DNA of 64,000 nt from Bacillota bacterium (GTDB lineage: Bacteria > Bacillota > Clostridia > Acetivibrionales > DTU013): contig JAEZMD010000001.1 of NCBI GenBank assembly GCA_023435745.1, forward strand, positions 1 through 64,000, read 5' to 3'. The notes below the pieces were generated by a model. The model saw only the letters and a list, made by a program, of their open reading frames with translations. It did no database searches and was not told where the DNA came from. The translations under genes and the position numbers were made by a program. Shown here one piece after another: positions 8,799 to 16,468 of the stretch (positions within the stretch are counted from its first letter, which is position 1; each line of letters begins with the position of its first letter).

Positions 8799-8849
8799 AT
8801 TAGCTAAATCAGCTAATAATATAGTATTAGAATCAGCTAACACTGTCAA
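8799..8849 (-). promoter_or_regulatory. Consensus promoter with repeated operator-like sites for the Phd-Uma2 gene
   Basis: On the minus strand TTGACA (8849-8844), 17 bases, TACTAT (8826-8821). The motif TTAGCTGATT occurs twice, once in the spacer and once just after the -10. An inverted repeat ATTAGCT-5-AGCTAAT lies near 8799-8817. Phd/YefM proteins bind palindromes overlapping their own promoters, so self-repression is likely; that part is inference. Confidence 0.75.
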
Positions 8850-9013
8850 TGATTTCCCGGGCGGAATACAATAGGGTGATTTGTGTTTATATTTACGGCA
8901 TGATGAAGAATGGGTCTGAATACGGAAACCGAGCACTAAATTATTGTCAGAAGTCCTATAGTATTTTCACCCACGGTTTGATAAAATATTTTACGTAAAG
9001 GGAGTGTGTGTGA

Positions 9014-9319
9014 GTGGAAGATAAGACATTTGAACTTCTAACCAAGATGTACGGCGAATTCACCAACCGTTTTGACAAAATGGAAAGCCGATTGAGTACT
9101 CTGGAAAAAGGGCAACTAAAGCTAGAAAATGGTCAGAAGAAAATTGAATCTTTGATTGAGAATGATGTAAAAAAAGACATATGTGCTCTGTATGATGGCT
9201 ACAAACAGACTTATGAAGAAGTTGTGGATATCAAAAAGACTATGAATGAAATTTCATTAAAAGTTGAAAAACAGGATGTAGAAATCCGAGTCATAAAAGG
9301 CGGAGCAGCAAAAGCCTGA
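9014..9319 (+). CDS. Small coiled-coil protein, paralog of the gene at 12540
   Basis: A 101-residue highly charged protein with a GTG start 9 bases after AAAGGGAG. It is predicted to be almost wholly helical, with heptad-like spacing (FDKMESRLSTLEKGQLKLEN). It ends in VEKQDVEIRVIKGG, nearly identical to the end of the protein at 12540-12773. I do not recognise a named function. It is the gene before the VIT/exosortase pair, and its paralog is the gene after it. Confidence 0.7.
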   Translation: MEDKTFELLTKMYGEFTNRFDKMESRLSTLEKGQLKLENGQKKIESLIENDVKKDICALYDGYKQTYEEVVDIKKTMNEISLKVEKQDVEIRVIKGGAAKA

Positions 9320-9477
9320 TAGCAGTAAATCAACTTGGGATCTTTATTAAGCTCGCTTAACATTTAACCCCACCTTAAAAAGTTAAAGAATGTTAAATAT
9401 GCGGAACATTTTTTCACATCCCGGGTCAGTAGTATTGTAAATCGGTACTGCTGATAATTTTGTGTGAGGTGTGAAAA

Positions 9478-11508
9478 ATGAACAGAACAAAGAAGTGGCT
9501 CAGCGTTGTTGTCACGGTTTTTCTCCTGATCAGTCTTCCCGCAAGCGCACTTTGCGAAGGGGAAAACAAGGAAAACAATTCTATGGACAAGACCCTTTCC
9601 CCATATTTTTTAGTGGAAGGCGCGGATTCTTCACTGGATCAGTTCCCACTAAAGGAAACAAAAGTAGATGTAAACATTAACGGCACTATAGCAGACATCT
9701 TTGTTACTCAGATCTATGCAAATAACGGCGAGAGCCCTATTAACGCTAGTTATATTTTTCCTGCCTCTACAAGGGTTTCAGTGCACGGTATGACGATGGA
9801 GATCGGAAACCATCGCGTTACAGCAAAAATAAAGGAACGTGAGGAAGCAAAGCAGGAATTTGAGCAGGCGAAGGAAGAGGGAAAGAGCGCATCCCTTCTG
9901 GAGCAGCAGCGGCCTAATGTGTTTTCAATGGATGTAGCAAACATTATGCCAGGAGACACTGTCAGCATAGAACTGCACTATTCGGAACTGATCGAATCTA
10001 CCGATGGCATGTACCAGTTTGTTTTTCCAACTGTCGTCGGTCCGCGTTATTCCAATCAGTTGAAGGCGGATGCGGCGCAGTCTGACAAATGGGTCGAGAG
10101 TCCATATCTGAAAGACGGAAAAACACCTCCGGGGAAATACGATATAGCGGTCAACCTTTCGACAGGCGTACCTGTAAAGGATATTAAGGGGATTTCCCAT
10201 AAGATTGAAATAGTTCAGGAGCAGGAGTCAGTCGCGAAGGTGACCCTGGCGGATAAAGAAGAATATGCCGGAAACAGGGATTTTATATTGGATTACAGGC
10301 TGACCGGCAAGTACATGCAGAATGGTCTAATGCTTTATGAAGGCGAGAAGGAAAACTTCTTTATGCTGACTATACAGCCGCCCGAGCGTGTGAAAACAGA
10401 AGACATTCCCGGCAGAGAGTACATATTTATACTGGATGTATCCGGTTCGATGAACGGATTTCCGATCGATACGGCGAAAGGCCTGATAAAGGATATTGTA
10501 ACACATCTTCGAAGCAGCGACAAATTTAATCTCATTTTATTCGCCGGTGATTCAAGTATTATGTCGCCAACGTCCATGCCTGCAACGAAAGCAAGTATTG
10601 ATGAAGCGGTTAAACTTATAGACAGGCAGGAGGGCGGCGGCGGGACAGAGCTGTTTCCGGCGCTTGAGCGGGCGCTTTCACTTCCTGCGGATGAAAACCT
10701 GTCGCGAAGTGTTGTAATCATAACAGATGGTTACATTGACGAAGAAAAAGCCATATTTGATCTGATACGCGAAAACCTTGGCACAACCAATTTCTTCTCC
10801 TTCGGGATTGGCAGCTCCGTCAACCGCTACCTGATTGAAGGCATAGCCAAAGCCGGTTCCGGAGAGCCGTTCGTGCTTACAGATCCTTCGGGAGCTTCGG
10901 AGATTGCAGGTCAGTTCAGAGAATACATTCAGTCGCCTGTTCTGACTGACATCGATGCGGAGTTTGATGGATTTGACGTATATGATGTGGAACCGCAGAA
11001 TGTCCCGAACGTATTTGCTCAAAGACCTGTCACGCTGTTCGGAAAATGGCGGGGTGAACCGGCAGGAACGATCCGGATATCGGGCAGGACGGGAAAAGGC
11101 GATTACAAGGCTGACATTGATATATCGGAAATTGAACGCAGCGATGCCAACAGCGCCATAAGGTATCTTTGGGCGCGTTCTAAGATTGCCAGGCTCTCAG
11201 ATTATGGCTTAGGGGGCAAGGACGATCCTGTCGTCAGGAAGGAAATTACAGAGCTGGGTCTGGAATATAGCATGCTGACACAGTATACGTCTTTTATAGC
11301 GGTTATTGAAGAGATCAGAAACATGGATGGGGAAAGCACAGATGTCGACCAGCCGTTGCCATTGCCGCTGAACGTATCGAATTTTGCTGTAGGAGGTTCA
11401 TATACGCAGGGAGACGAGCCGGGACTGCTGATACTCGTTGTCGGTGTACTTGCAGCTATGCTTGCAGTTTATCTGAGGAGAAGGAAAATCAGGATGGAGA
11501 CTGCTTGA
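9478..11508 (+). CDS. VIT and von Willebrand A domain surface protein, likely exosortase target
   Basis: A 676-residue exported protein. It has a signal peptide (1-25, cleavage near ASA), a VIT domain (about 40-175) and a vWA domain (about 313-480) with the metal site DVSGSMNG at 320-327. The C-terminus has the three-part layout of exosortase/sortase targets: a polar stretch with GDEPG, a membrane helix (about 648-666) and a basic tail (RRRKIR). The next gene, overlapping or touching the stop, encodes an exosortase, so this is its probable substrate. VIT-vWA proteins paired with exosortases are known in other phyla. ATG 9478 follows GAGGTG. Confidence 0.85.
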   Translation: MNRTKKWLSVVVTVFLLISLPASALCEGENKENNSMDKTLSPYFLVEGADSSLDQFPLKETKVDVNINGTIADIFVTQIYANNGESPINASYIFPASTRVSVHGMTMEIGNHRVTAKIKEREEAKQEFEQAKEEGKSASLLEQQRPNVFSMDVANIMPGDTVSIELHYSELIESTDGMYQFVFPTVVGPRYSNQLKADAAQSDKWVESPYLKDGKTPPGKYDIAVNLSTGVPVKDIKGISHKIEIVQEQESVAKVTLADKEEYAGNRDFILDYRLTGKYMQNGLMLYEGEKENFFMLTIQPPERVKTEDIPGREYIFILDVSGSMNGFPIDTAKGLIKDIVTHLRSSDKFNLILFAGDSSIMSPTSMPATKASIDEAVKLIDRQEGGGGTELFPALERALSLPADENLSRSVVIITDGYIDEEKAIFDLIRENLGTTNFFSFGIGSSVNRYLIEGIAKAGSGEPFVLTDPSGASEIAGQFREYIQSPVLTDIDAEFDGFDVYDVEPQNVPNVFAQRPVTLFGKWRGEPAGTIRISGRTGKGDYKADIDISEIERSDANSAIRYLWARSKIARLSDYGLGGKDDPVVRKEITELGLEYSMLTQYTSFIAVIEEIRNMDGESTDVDQPLPLPLNVSNFAVGGSYTQGDEPGLLILVVGVLAAMLAVYLRRRKIRMETA

Positions 11509-11510
11509 AT

Positions 11511-12371
11511 ATGAATAATGAAGCTTGTAGTAAAGCTTATAGTAAAGCAAAGTCATTTATAAAAAAATATGGTATGTTCTATGCTATTGGCATTTTGATT
11601 GCTTTCGCATTGAAATATTACTATAGTAAGGCTGATGCTGAGGCTCTCGACTGGATCCTTGCGCCCACCGTCCGGTGGGTGCGGGTTCTGTGCGGGATTA
11701 CGTTCGAGAAACAGCAGGGTGTTGGTTATGTCAATCATGAGTATCAGTTTATCATTGCGCCTGTATGTGCGGGGATGAACTTTATGGTCATCGCATTTTC
11801 CACGCTTATTTTCTCATTCACACACCGTATAAAGACGTGGAAAGGCAGGCTTTTGTGGATGGGCTCCTGCCTTTTCATAGTATATCTGTATACCATTCTG
11901 GTGAACAGCCTCAGAATCATTCCTTCGATGTTCCTCCTTCAGCTGGATATTTACAATGGATGGATAACCACCGAAAGAGTACATACGATTGAAGGGACCG
12001 TTGTTTATTTTGCTTCTCTTTTACTGCTCTATTTTATTGTCGATGAAGTGTTGAAGCGTATCTCGCCGGTACATAAGAAGAACAGGCACACTGAGGAATC
12101 ATATATCGGAAAATCAAATACAGGGAAATCATCTGCCGGGGAAACATATGTCAGAAAAGCGTCAAGCAGTATACTTTATAGATATAGTATCCCTGTGCTC
12201 CTATACTTTGCCATAACGCTTGGAATACCGTTTATAAACGGAGCGTTCAGGAATAACAGGGCGGATTTTCTGGAGCATGCCGCTCTAGTAGCGGTTGTTT
12301 GCGCTGTTGTCATTCTCTTTTTAGCCATTTTGCTTATCCTGAAGAAGCGTCTGAAAGGGAAAGTCAGTTAA
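11511..12371 (+). CDS. Exosortase (XrtK-like)
   Basis: A 286-residue protein with about eight membrane helices that carries the exosortase/archaeosortase catalytic triad: Cys86 in PVCAGMNFM, Arg135 in NSLRI and His158 in RVHTIEGTVVYF. Such enzymes cut and transfer proteins with a C-terminal helix-plus-basic-tail signal at the outer face of the membrane. Residues about 190-215 are a short repetitive Gly/Ser/Lys-rich loop before the last helices. The ATG at 11511 is preferred; a TTG at 11505 overlapping the previous stop is also possible. The neighbouring VIT-vWA protein is the likely target. The XrtK subgroup assignment is from memory of the family and less certain than the exosortase call. 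Confidence 0.8.
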   Translation: MNNEACSKAYSKAKSFIKKYGMFYAIGILIAFALKYYYSKADAEALDWILAPTVRWVRVLCGITFEKQQGVGYVNHEYQFIIAPVCAGMNFMVIAFSTLIFSFTHRIKTWKGRLLWMGSCLFIVYLYTILVNSLRIIPSMFLLQLDIYNGWITTERVHTIEGTVVYFASLLLLYFIVDEVLKRISPVHKKNRHTEESYIGKSNTGKSSAGETYVRKASSSILYRYSIPVLLYFAITLGIPFINGAFRNNRADFLEHAALVAVVCAVVILFLAILLILKKRLKGKVS

Positions 12372-12539
12372 GGGGTAAGAAAAACAAAAACCTAAGGGAC
12401 TGCCGGATATACATTCTGTTAAGGAGATCACAAAGCTAAAAGCTTCATAATAGATTGGCCCTTAAATTATTGACAGAAATCATGTGGTGTTTTCCCTGCA
12501 GGTCTGATAAAATGTTCTATGTAAAGGGAGCGTGTGAGT

Positions 12540-12773
12540 GTGGAAAAAGTATTGAATGAAATCCTTGAAAAGTTAAATGATTTGGAAAGAAAGACCGATA
12601 CTGGGTTTGCGACTGTCAACGAAAGAATCGGAATGCTGGATCGGCAATTGAACAAAAAGATCGACGGCATAGCCGAGGTGGTAGCTAAGACAATGGAAGA
12701 TATCACCGAATTGAAATCTGCGGTTGAAAAACAGCAAGTAGAAATACGTGTCATAAAAGGTGGTATGGCCTAA
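12540..12773 (+). CDS. Small coiled-coil protein, paralog of the gene at 9014
   Basis: A 77-residue charged helical protein ending in VEKQQVEIRVIKGG, matching the end of the 9014-9319 product. GTG 12540 was chosen because it aligns with the GTG-GAA start of the paralog and lies 9 bases after GGGAG; a GTG at 12534 is too close. The upstream 75 bases are also related to those of the paralog. Function unknown; the two may oligomerise with each other. Confidence 0.7.
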   Translation: MEKVLNEILEKLNDLERKTDTGFATVNERIGMLDRQLNKKIDGIAEVVAKTMEDITELKSAVEKQQVEIRVIKGGMA

Positions 12774-12811
12774 AAAACGAGCTATATACTTACTTATTAT
12801 AATTAACAGGA

Positions 12812-12840
12812 GGGGGGGAGTGAAAAAGCTCCCCTTTTTT
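12812..12840 (+). terminator. Rho-independent terminator
   Basis: GGGGAG (12815-12820) and CTCCCC (12829-12834) with an 8-base loop, then TTTTTT. It ends the VIT/exosortase/coiled-coil stretch. Confidence 0.85.
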
Positions 12841-13064
12841 ATTTGGTGCGCGACAGCTGAAGCGCGACCTTTGTGACATAATCCACTCTTCAGTAAACAT
12901 GCTATGCTGACTGTAAAAGTAAAACATACAAAATGTTAAAGCAATGTTATAAACTGCTGAATTACAAAAGGAAAATGCTACTATACGTCGAATATAGATT
13001 TGTATACTTTAATTGGTCATAAAGGGATAATTCTGGGGAAATGGAATGGCTGGAGGAGAAAAAT

Positions 13065-13598
13065 ATGAAGGATAGGTTTAACAGGATTCCTGACAGGTTT
13101 GTGCGTGCTCAACTAAAATATCTAATTTCAATGGCTATAATACTCCAGATGCTGTTTGCATCTGTGGCTTCAGTTTATGCAAACGGCCTGACATGGACTG
13201 AAAACAGGAGCTTCAGTACGATCAATTTTAGGGATGCGGTTTGTAGCGATAATGGATTATATTTGGCCGTTGGAGATGCCGGATTAATCAAAACATCCAA
13301 TGATTTATCGAACTGGGTTACAAGGGAGTCTGGGACAAGTGAGTATCTGTAATGGCTGCACTTATGGAAATGGGATGCTACAACCAGGACGATAACCGGG
13401 ATAAAAGGCAACACAACAGTTGTGTTACAGCTTGACAGCGACAAGGCTTTCGTCAATGGAGATGAAAAGACCTTGGATGCTCCGGCTTTCTCCTACAACG
13501 GCAGGACAATGGTGCCGGCGCGATTTATTGCAGAAAGTTTCGGCGCTGTTGTTAAATGGGATGAGACAACCCAGACCGTGTATATTACTACGAAATAG
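13065..13598 (+). pseudogene. Decayed secreted protein: beta-propeller start joined to a copper amine oxidase N-terminal-type domain
   Basis: ATG 13065 follows GGAGGAG and opens a signal peptide, then one BNR/YCF48-like repeat (VCSDNGLYLAVGDAGLIKTS). A TAA at 13350 stops the frame. The same frame continues after it and encodes most of a copper amine oxidase N-terminal (stalk) domain, with WDATTRTITGIKGNTTV, NGRTMVPARFIAESFGA and VKWDETTQTVYI, to a TAG at 13596. The first strand of that domain and the remaining propeller repeats are missing. The simplest reading is one large surface protein gene that lost its middle by deletion. Confidence 0.75.
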
Positions 13599-13637
13599 AC
13601 CCATTTCTGCCGACACCGAACCTAATATCACCGAGAC

Positions 13638-13673
13638 ATGAAGCAGGGTACCAGATAAAATTCCCTGCTTCAT
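13638..13673 (+). terminator. Hairpin after the decayed surface-protein gene
   Basis: ATGAAGCAGGG (13638-13648) pairs with CCCTGCTTCAT (13663-13673), an 11-bp perfect stem. There is no clear T-run, so termination is only likely. The loop end CAGATAAAAT-CCCTGC recurs at 13752-13768. Confidence 0.55.
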
Positions 13674-13714
13674 TCATCCTAATCACAAATTACGATGAAA
13701 AAAATATATCTGTC

Positions 13715-13742
13715 TTAACAACTCAAATTATACTGATATAAT
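13715..13742 (+). promoter_or_regulatory. Promoter of the ABC exporter gene
   Basis: TTAACA (13715-13720), 16 bases, TATAAT (13737-13742), about 50 bases before the start codon at 13794. Confidence 0.7.
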
Positions 13743-13793
13743 AGTGATAGGCAGATAAAATACCCTGCACCATACATTCAAAGTGAGGAGAAC

Positions 13794-15530
13794 ATGAAAA
13801 ACATCCTGCGGCTTATCAAATATGCAAAACCATACTGGAACCTGCTCATTATCTCCGGGATCAGCCTGATTGCCATAACGCTTCTTAATCTTGTAAGTCC
13901 GTGGATGATCACAAAGCTGATTGATATTCTGACGGGCGACTTCACCGAAGCGTCCATGGGAGCGATCGGCAATATTGCGGTCATCATCGGAGCCACCTTA
14001 ATTCTGAAGATCGTGTTCAGGTTTCTCAACAATTATTTGGGGCACAGAGCGGCATGGAATCTTGTGGCTGACATGAGAGTGCTCGTATATGACCATTTGC
14101 AAAAGCTGTCCCTCCGGTATTATCAGGACAAGCAAACGGGCCAGCTGATGTCCAGAACGATCAACGATACTGCGACATTTGAGCTGTTGATCGCCCACGC
14201 CGTACCTGAGTTGCTTTCGAACATTCTGGTAGTAATCGGGGTTGCCGTCATTCTGTTTTCAATGAATGTTTATCTTGCTTTGCTGACACTGATACCGGTA
14301 CCGTTTTTGTTTGCCGGCAGCTGGCTTTTTATCAAGAAAATCAGGCCTAATTTCAGGACTGCCCAGGGGAACCTGGCTGAATTGAATGCAACGATGCAGG
14401 ACAATATTTCCGGTATGAAAGAGATACAGATCTTCAACCAGCAGGGGAGAGAAAAGACGCACATCCGAAAGAAGGCGCAAAGCTATACATCAGCAATCCT
14501 TCACGCGCTCAAGCTCTCCGCAGTATTTCACCCGACGGTGGAGGCCATCAGCTCCTTTGGCACTGTCATAGTAGTGTTTTTCGGCAGCAGGCTTGCGCTG
14601 GGCGGAAACCTGTCAGTGTCGGAAATTGTTGGTTTCCTGCTTTATCTGAATTTGTTTTATACGCCGATCAGCGCGCTGGCCAGGGTCATTGAGGACTTGC
14701 AGCAGGCTATTGCCGGAGCGGACAGGGTATTTGAGGTGATGGATACGGAGCCTGACATCAAGGACAGCCCGGATGCAGTGCATTTAGCCGCATGCAAAGG
14801 TGAGATCACTTTCGAAGATATCAGCTTTAGCTACATTGATAATATTTCGGTGCTTCAGAATATCAGCTTTGACGCTGAACCCGGTAAAATGGTAGCGCTG
14901 GTCGGACCGACAGGCGTCGGGAAGACAACGATCATCAGTTTGATCGCGCGTTTTTATGACCCGGAGGAAGGCAGGATCTTGCTGGACGGCAGGGATTTGA
15001 AGGATATAACGCTATCATCTCTCAGAAACCAGATCAGTATTGTGCTGCAGGACATATTTCTTTTCAACGGTTCGGTGGCTGATAATATTGCTTACGGCTG
15101 TAAAGGGGCGACTATGGATGAGATCATCCATGCGGCAAAGATAGCCCGTGCCCACGAGTTTATTGCTGAAATGCCGGAGGGCTATGATACGGTGATCGGT
15201 GAGCGCGGAGTCAAGCTGTCAGGCGGGCAGAAGCAGCGCCTTTCCATCGCAAGGGCAGTACTGCGCAACGCTCCAATACTGATCCTCGACGAGGCTACCG
15301 CCGCAGTGGATGTTGAGACCGAGGAGCAGATACAGCAGGCTATACAGGAACTTGCAGAGAGCCGGACGATTATTGTGGTCGCTCACAGGCTGTCGACGGT
15401 AAAGCGTGCCGACAAGATCCTTGTAATTCACAACGGGAAGATCGTCGAAGCAGGAAACCATTCCGGATTGCTTGCGTATAATGGTTTGTACAAGCAGCTT
15501 TGTGACATTCAGTTTAAAAATCTGGAGTAA
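13794..15530 (+). CDS. ABC exporter, fused membrane and ATPase domains (MsbA/LmrA type)
   Basis: A 578-residue half transporter with six membrane helices in residues 1-310 and an ATPase domain after about 340. Walker A is GPTGVGKTT (about 372-380), the signature is LSGGQKQR (about 475) and Walker B is ILILDEATAAVD. It should work as a dimer to export a lipid, drug or peptide; nothing here fixes the substrate. ATG 13794 follows GTGAGGAG. It has its own promoter and no co-transcribed partner, so a homodimer is likely. Confidence 0.9.
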   Translation: MKNILRLIKYAKPYWNLLIISGISLIAITLLNLVSPWMITKLIDILTGDFTEASMGAIGNIAVIIGATLILKIVFRFLNNYLGHRAAWNLVADMRVLVYDHLQKLSLRYYQDKQTGQLMSRTINDTATFELLIAHAVPELLSNILVVIGVAVILFSMNVYLALLTLIPVPFLFAGSWLFIKKIRPNFRTAQGNLAELNATMQDNISGMKEIQIFNQQGREKTHIRKKAQSYTSAILHALKLSAVFHPTVEAISSFGTVIVVFFGSRLALGGNLSVSEIVGFLLYLNLFYTPISALARVIEDLQQAIAGADRVFEVMDTEPDIKDSPDAVHLAACKGEITFEDISFSYIDNISVLQNISFDAEPGKMVALVGPTGVGKTTIISLIARFYDPEEGRILLDGRDLKDITLSSLRNQISIVLQDIFLFNGSVADNIAYGCKGATMDEIIHAAKIARAHEFIAEMPEGYDTVIGERGVKLSGGQKQRLSIARAVLRNAPILILDEATAAVDVETEEQIQQAIQELAESRTIIVVAHRLSTVKRADKILVIHNGKIVEAGNHSGLLAYNGLYKQLCDIQFKNLE

Positions 15531-15685
15531 CTGTGAAACTGGAAAGCTTCTGTACGAACCGGGCAGATGCAATTAAAAAAATTTATATATAAAGTGGAAC
15601 AATGTGCAATATTTGTCGGTCTAAACGATTGACTGATAGTGGCGCAAGAGTCTGGCTGTTTACATAAAAAGAAGTTCGAAGTTAC

Positions 15686-16468
15686 ATGAAGGAGCATGAG
15701 CATACATTGGAAAACATAATCGAATTGAAGAATCTGAGAAAGGTATACAGAATCGGCGAGGAAAAGGTCGTTGCACTTGACGATGTAACCCTTGAAATAA
15801 AAAGAGGCGAGTTCTGCTGCCTTTTGGGCACCTCCGGCTCAGGCAAATCAACCCTTCTGAATCTGATGGCCGGGCTGGAGAAGCCGACAAAGGGTACGAT
15901 CCGGATAAAGGGCAGGGCGGTTGAAAAAATGACCGAGAAGCAGCTGGCAAAATTCCGCCAGGAGAGCCTTGGCTTCGTATTTCAGTCCTACAATCTGCTG
16001 CCAATGCTGACGGCTCTTGAGAACGTTAGTATTCCGCTGACGTTTAAAGGCATGTCAAAATCCAGGAGAGACAAGAAGGCAAAGGAAATGCTCAAAGCGG
16101 TCGGGCTGACTAGCCATGAGAAGCACAAGCCCAGCCAGATGAGCGGCGGCCAGCAGCAGAGAGTTGGCATTGCCAGGGCCTTTGTTGCGACGCCGGAAAT
16201 TGTGTTCGCCGATGAGCCGACGGGCAACCTGGATTCCAAAACTACTAAAGAAGTAATGGGTCTTATCACCACAATGGCCCGGGCAAATAATCAGACGCTC
16301 GTCATCGTGACGCATGATCTGGAAATTGCCACTTACGCCGATAGAATCGTCCATATCCTGGACGGTAATATAGAAAAAATAGATATAACAAATAATGCTT
16401 GGGGGAGTTCACATGAGGAAATTGACGGTAGTTTTAGTGACACTGATGCTGTGTCTGCAGGTATTTAG
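15686..16468 (+). CDS. ABC transporter ATP-binding protein (LolD/MacB type)
   Basis: A 260-residue ATPase with Walker A GTSGSGKST (about 47-55), signature SGGQQQR (about 152) and Walker B IVFADEPTGNLDS, typical of the LolD/MacB/FtsE group. The last 25 residues extend past the usual domain and overlap the next gene by 56 bases, so the pair is translationally coupled. It energises the permease at 18820-20214. The ATG has only a weak upstream site; an in-frame TTG at 15707 is an alternative. Confidence 0.88.
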   Translation: MKEHEHTLENIIELKNLRKVYRIGEEKVVALDDVTLEIKRGEFCCLLGTSGSGKSTLLNLMAGLEKPTKGTIRIKGRAVEKMTEKQLAKFRQESLGFVFQSYNLLPMLTALENVSIPLTFKGMSKSRRDKKAKEMLKAVGLTSHEKHKPSQMSGGQQQRVGIARAFVATPEIVFADEPTGNLDSKTTKEVMGLITTMARANNQTLVIVTHDLEIATYADRIVHILDGNIEKIDITNNAWGSSHEEIDGSFSDTDAVSAGI

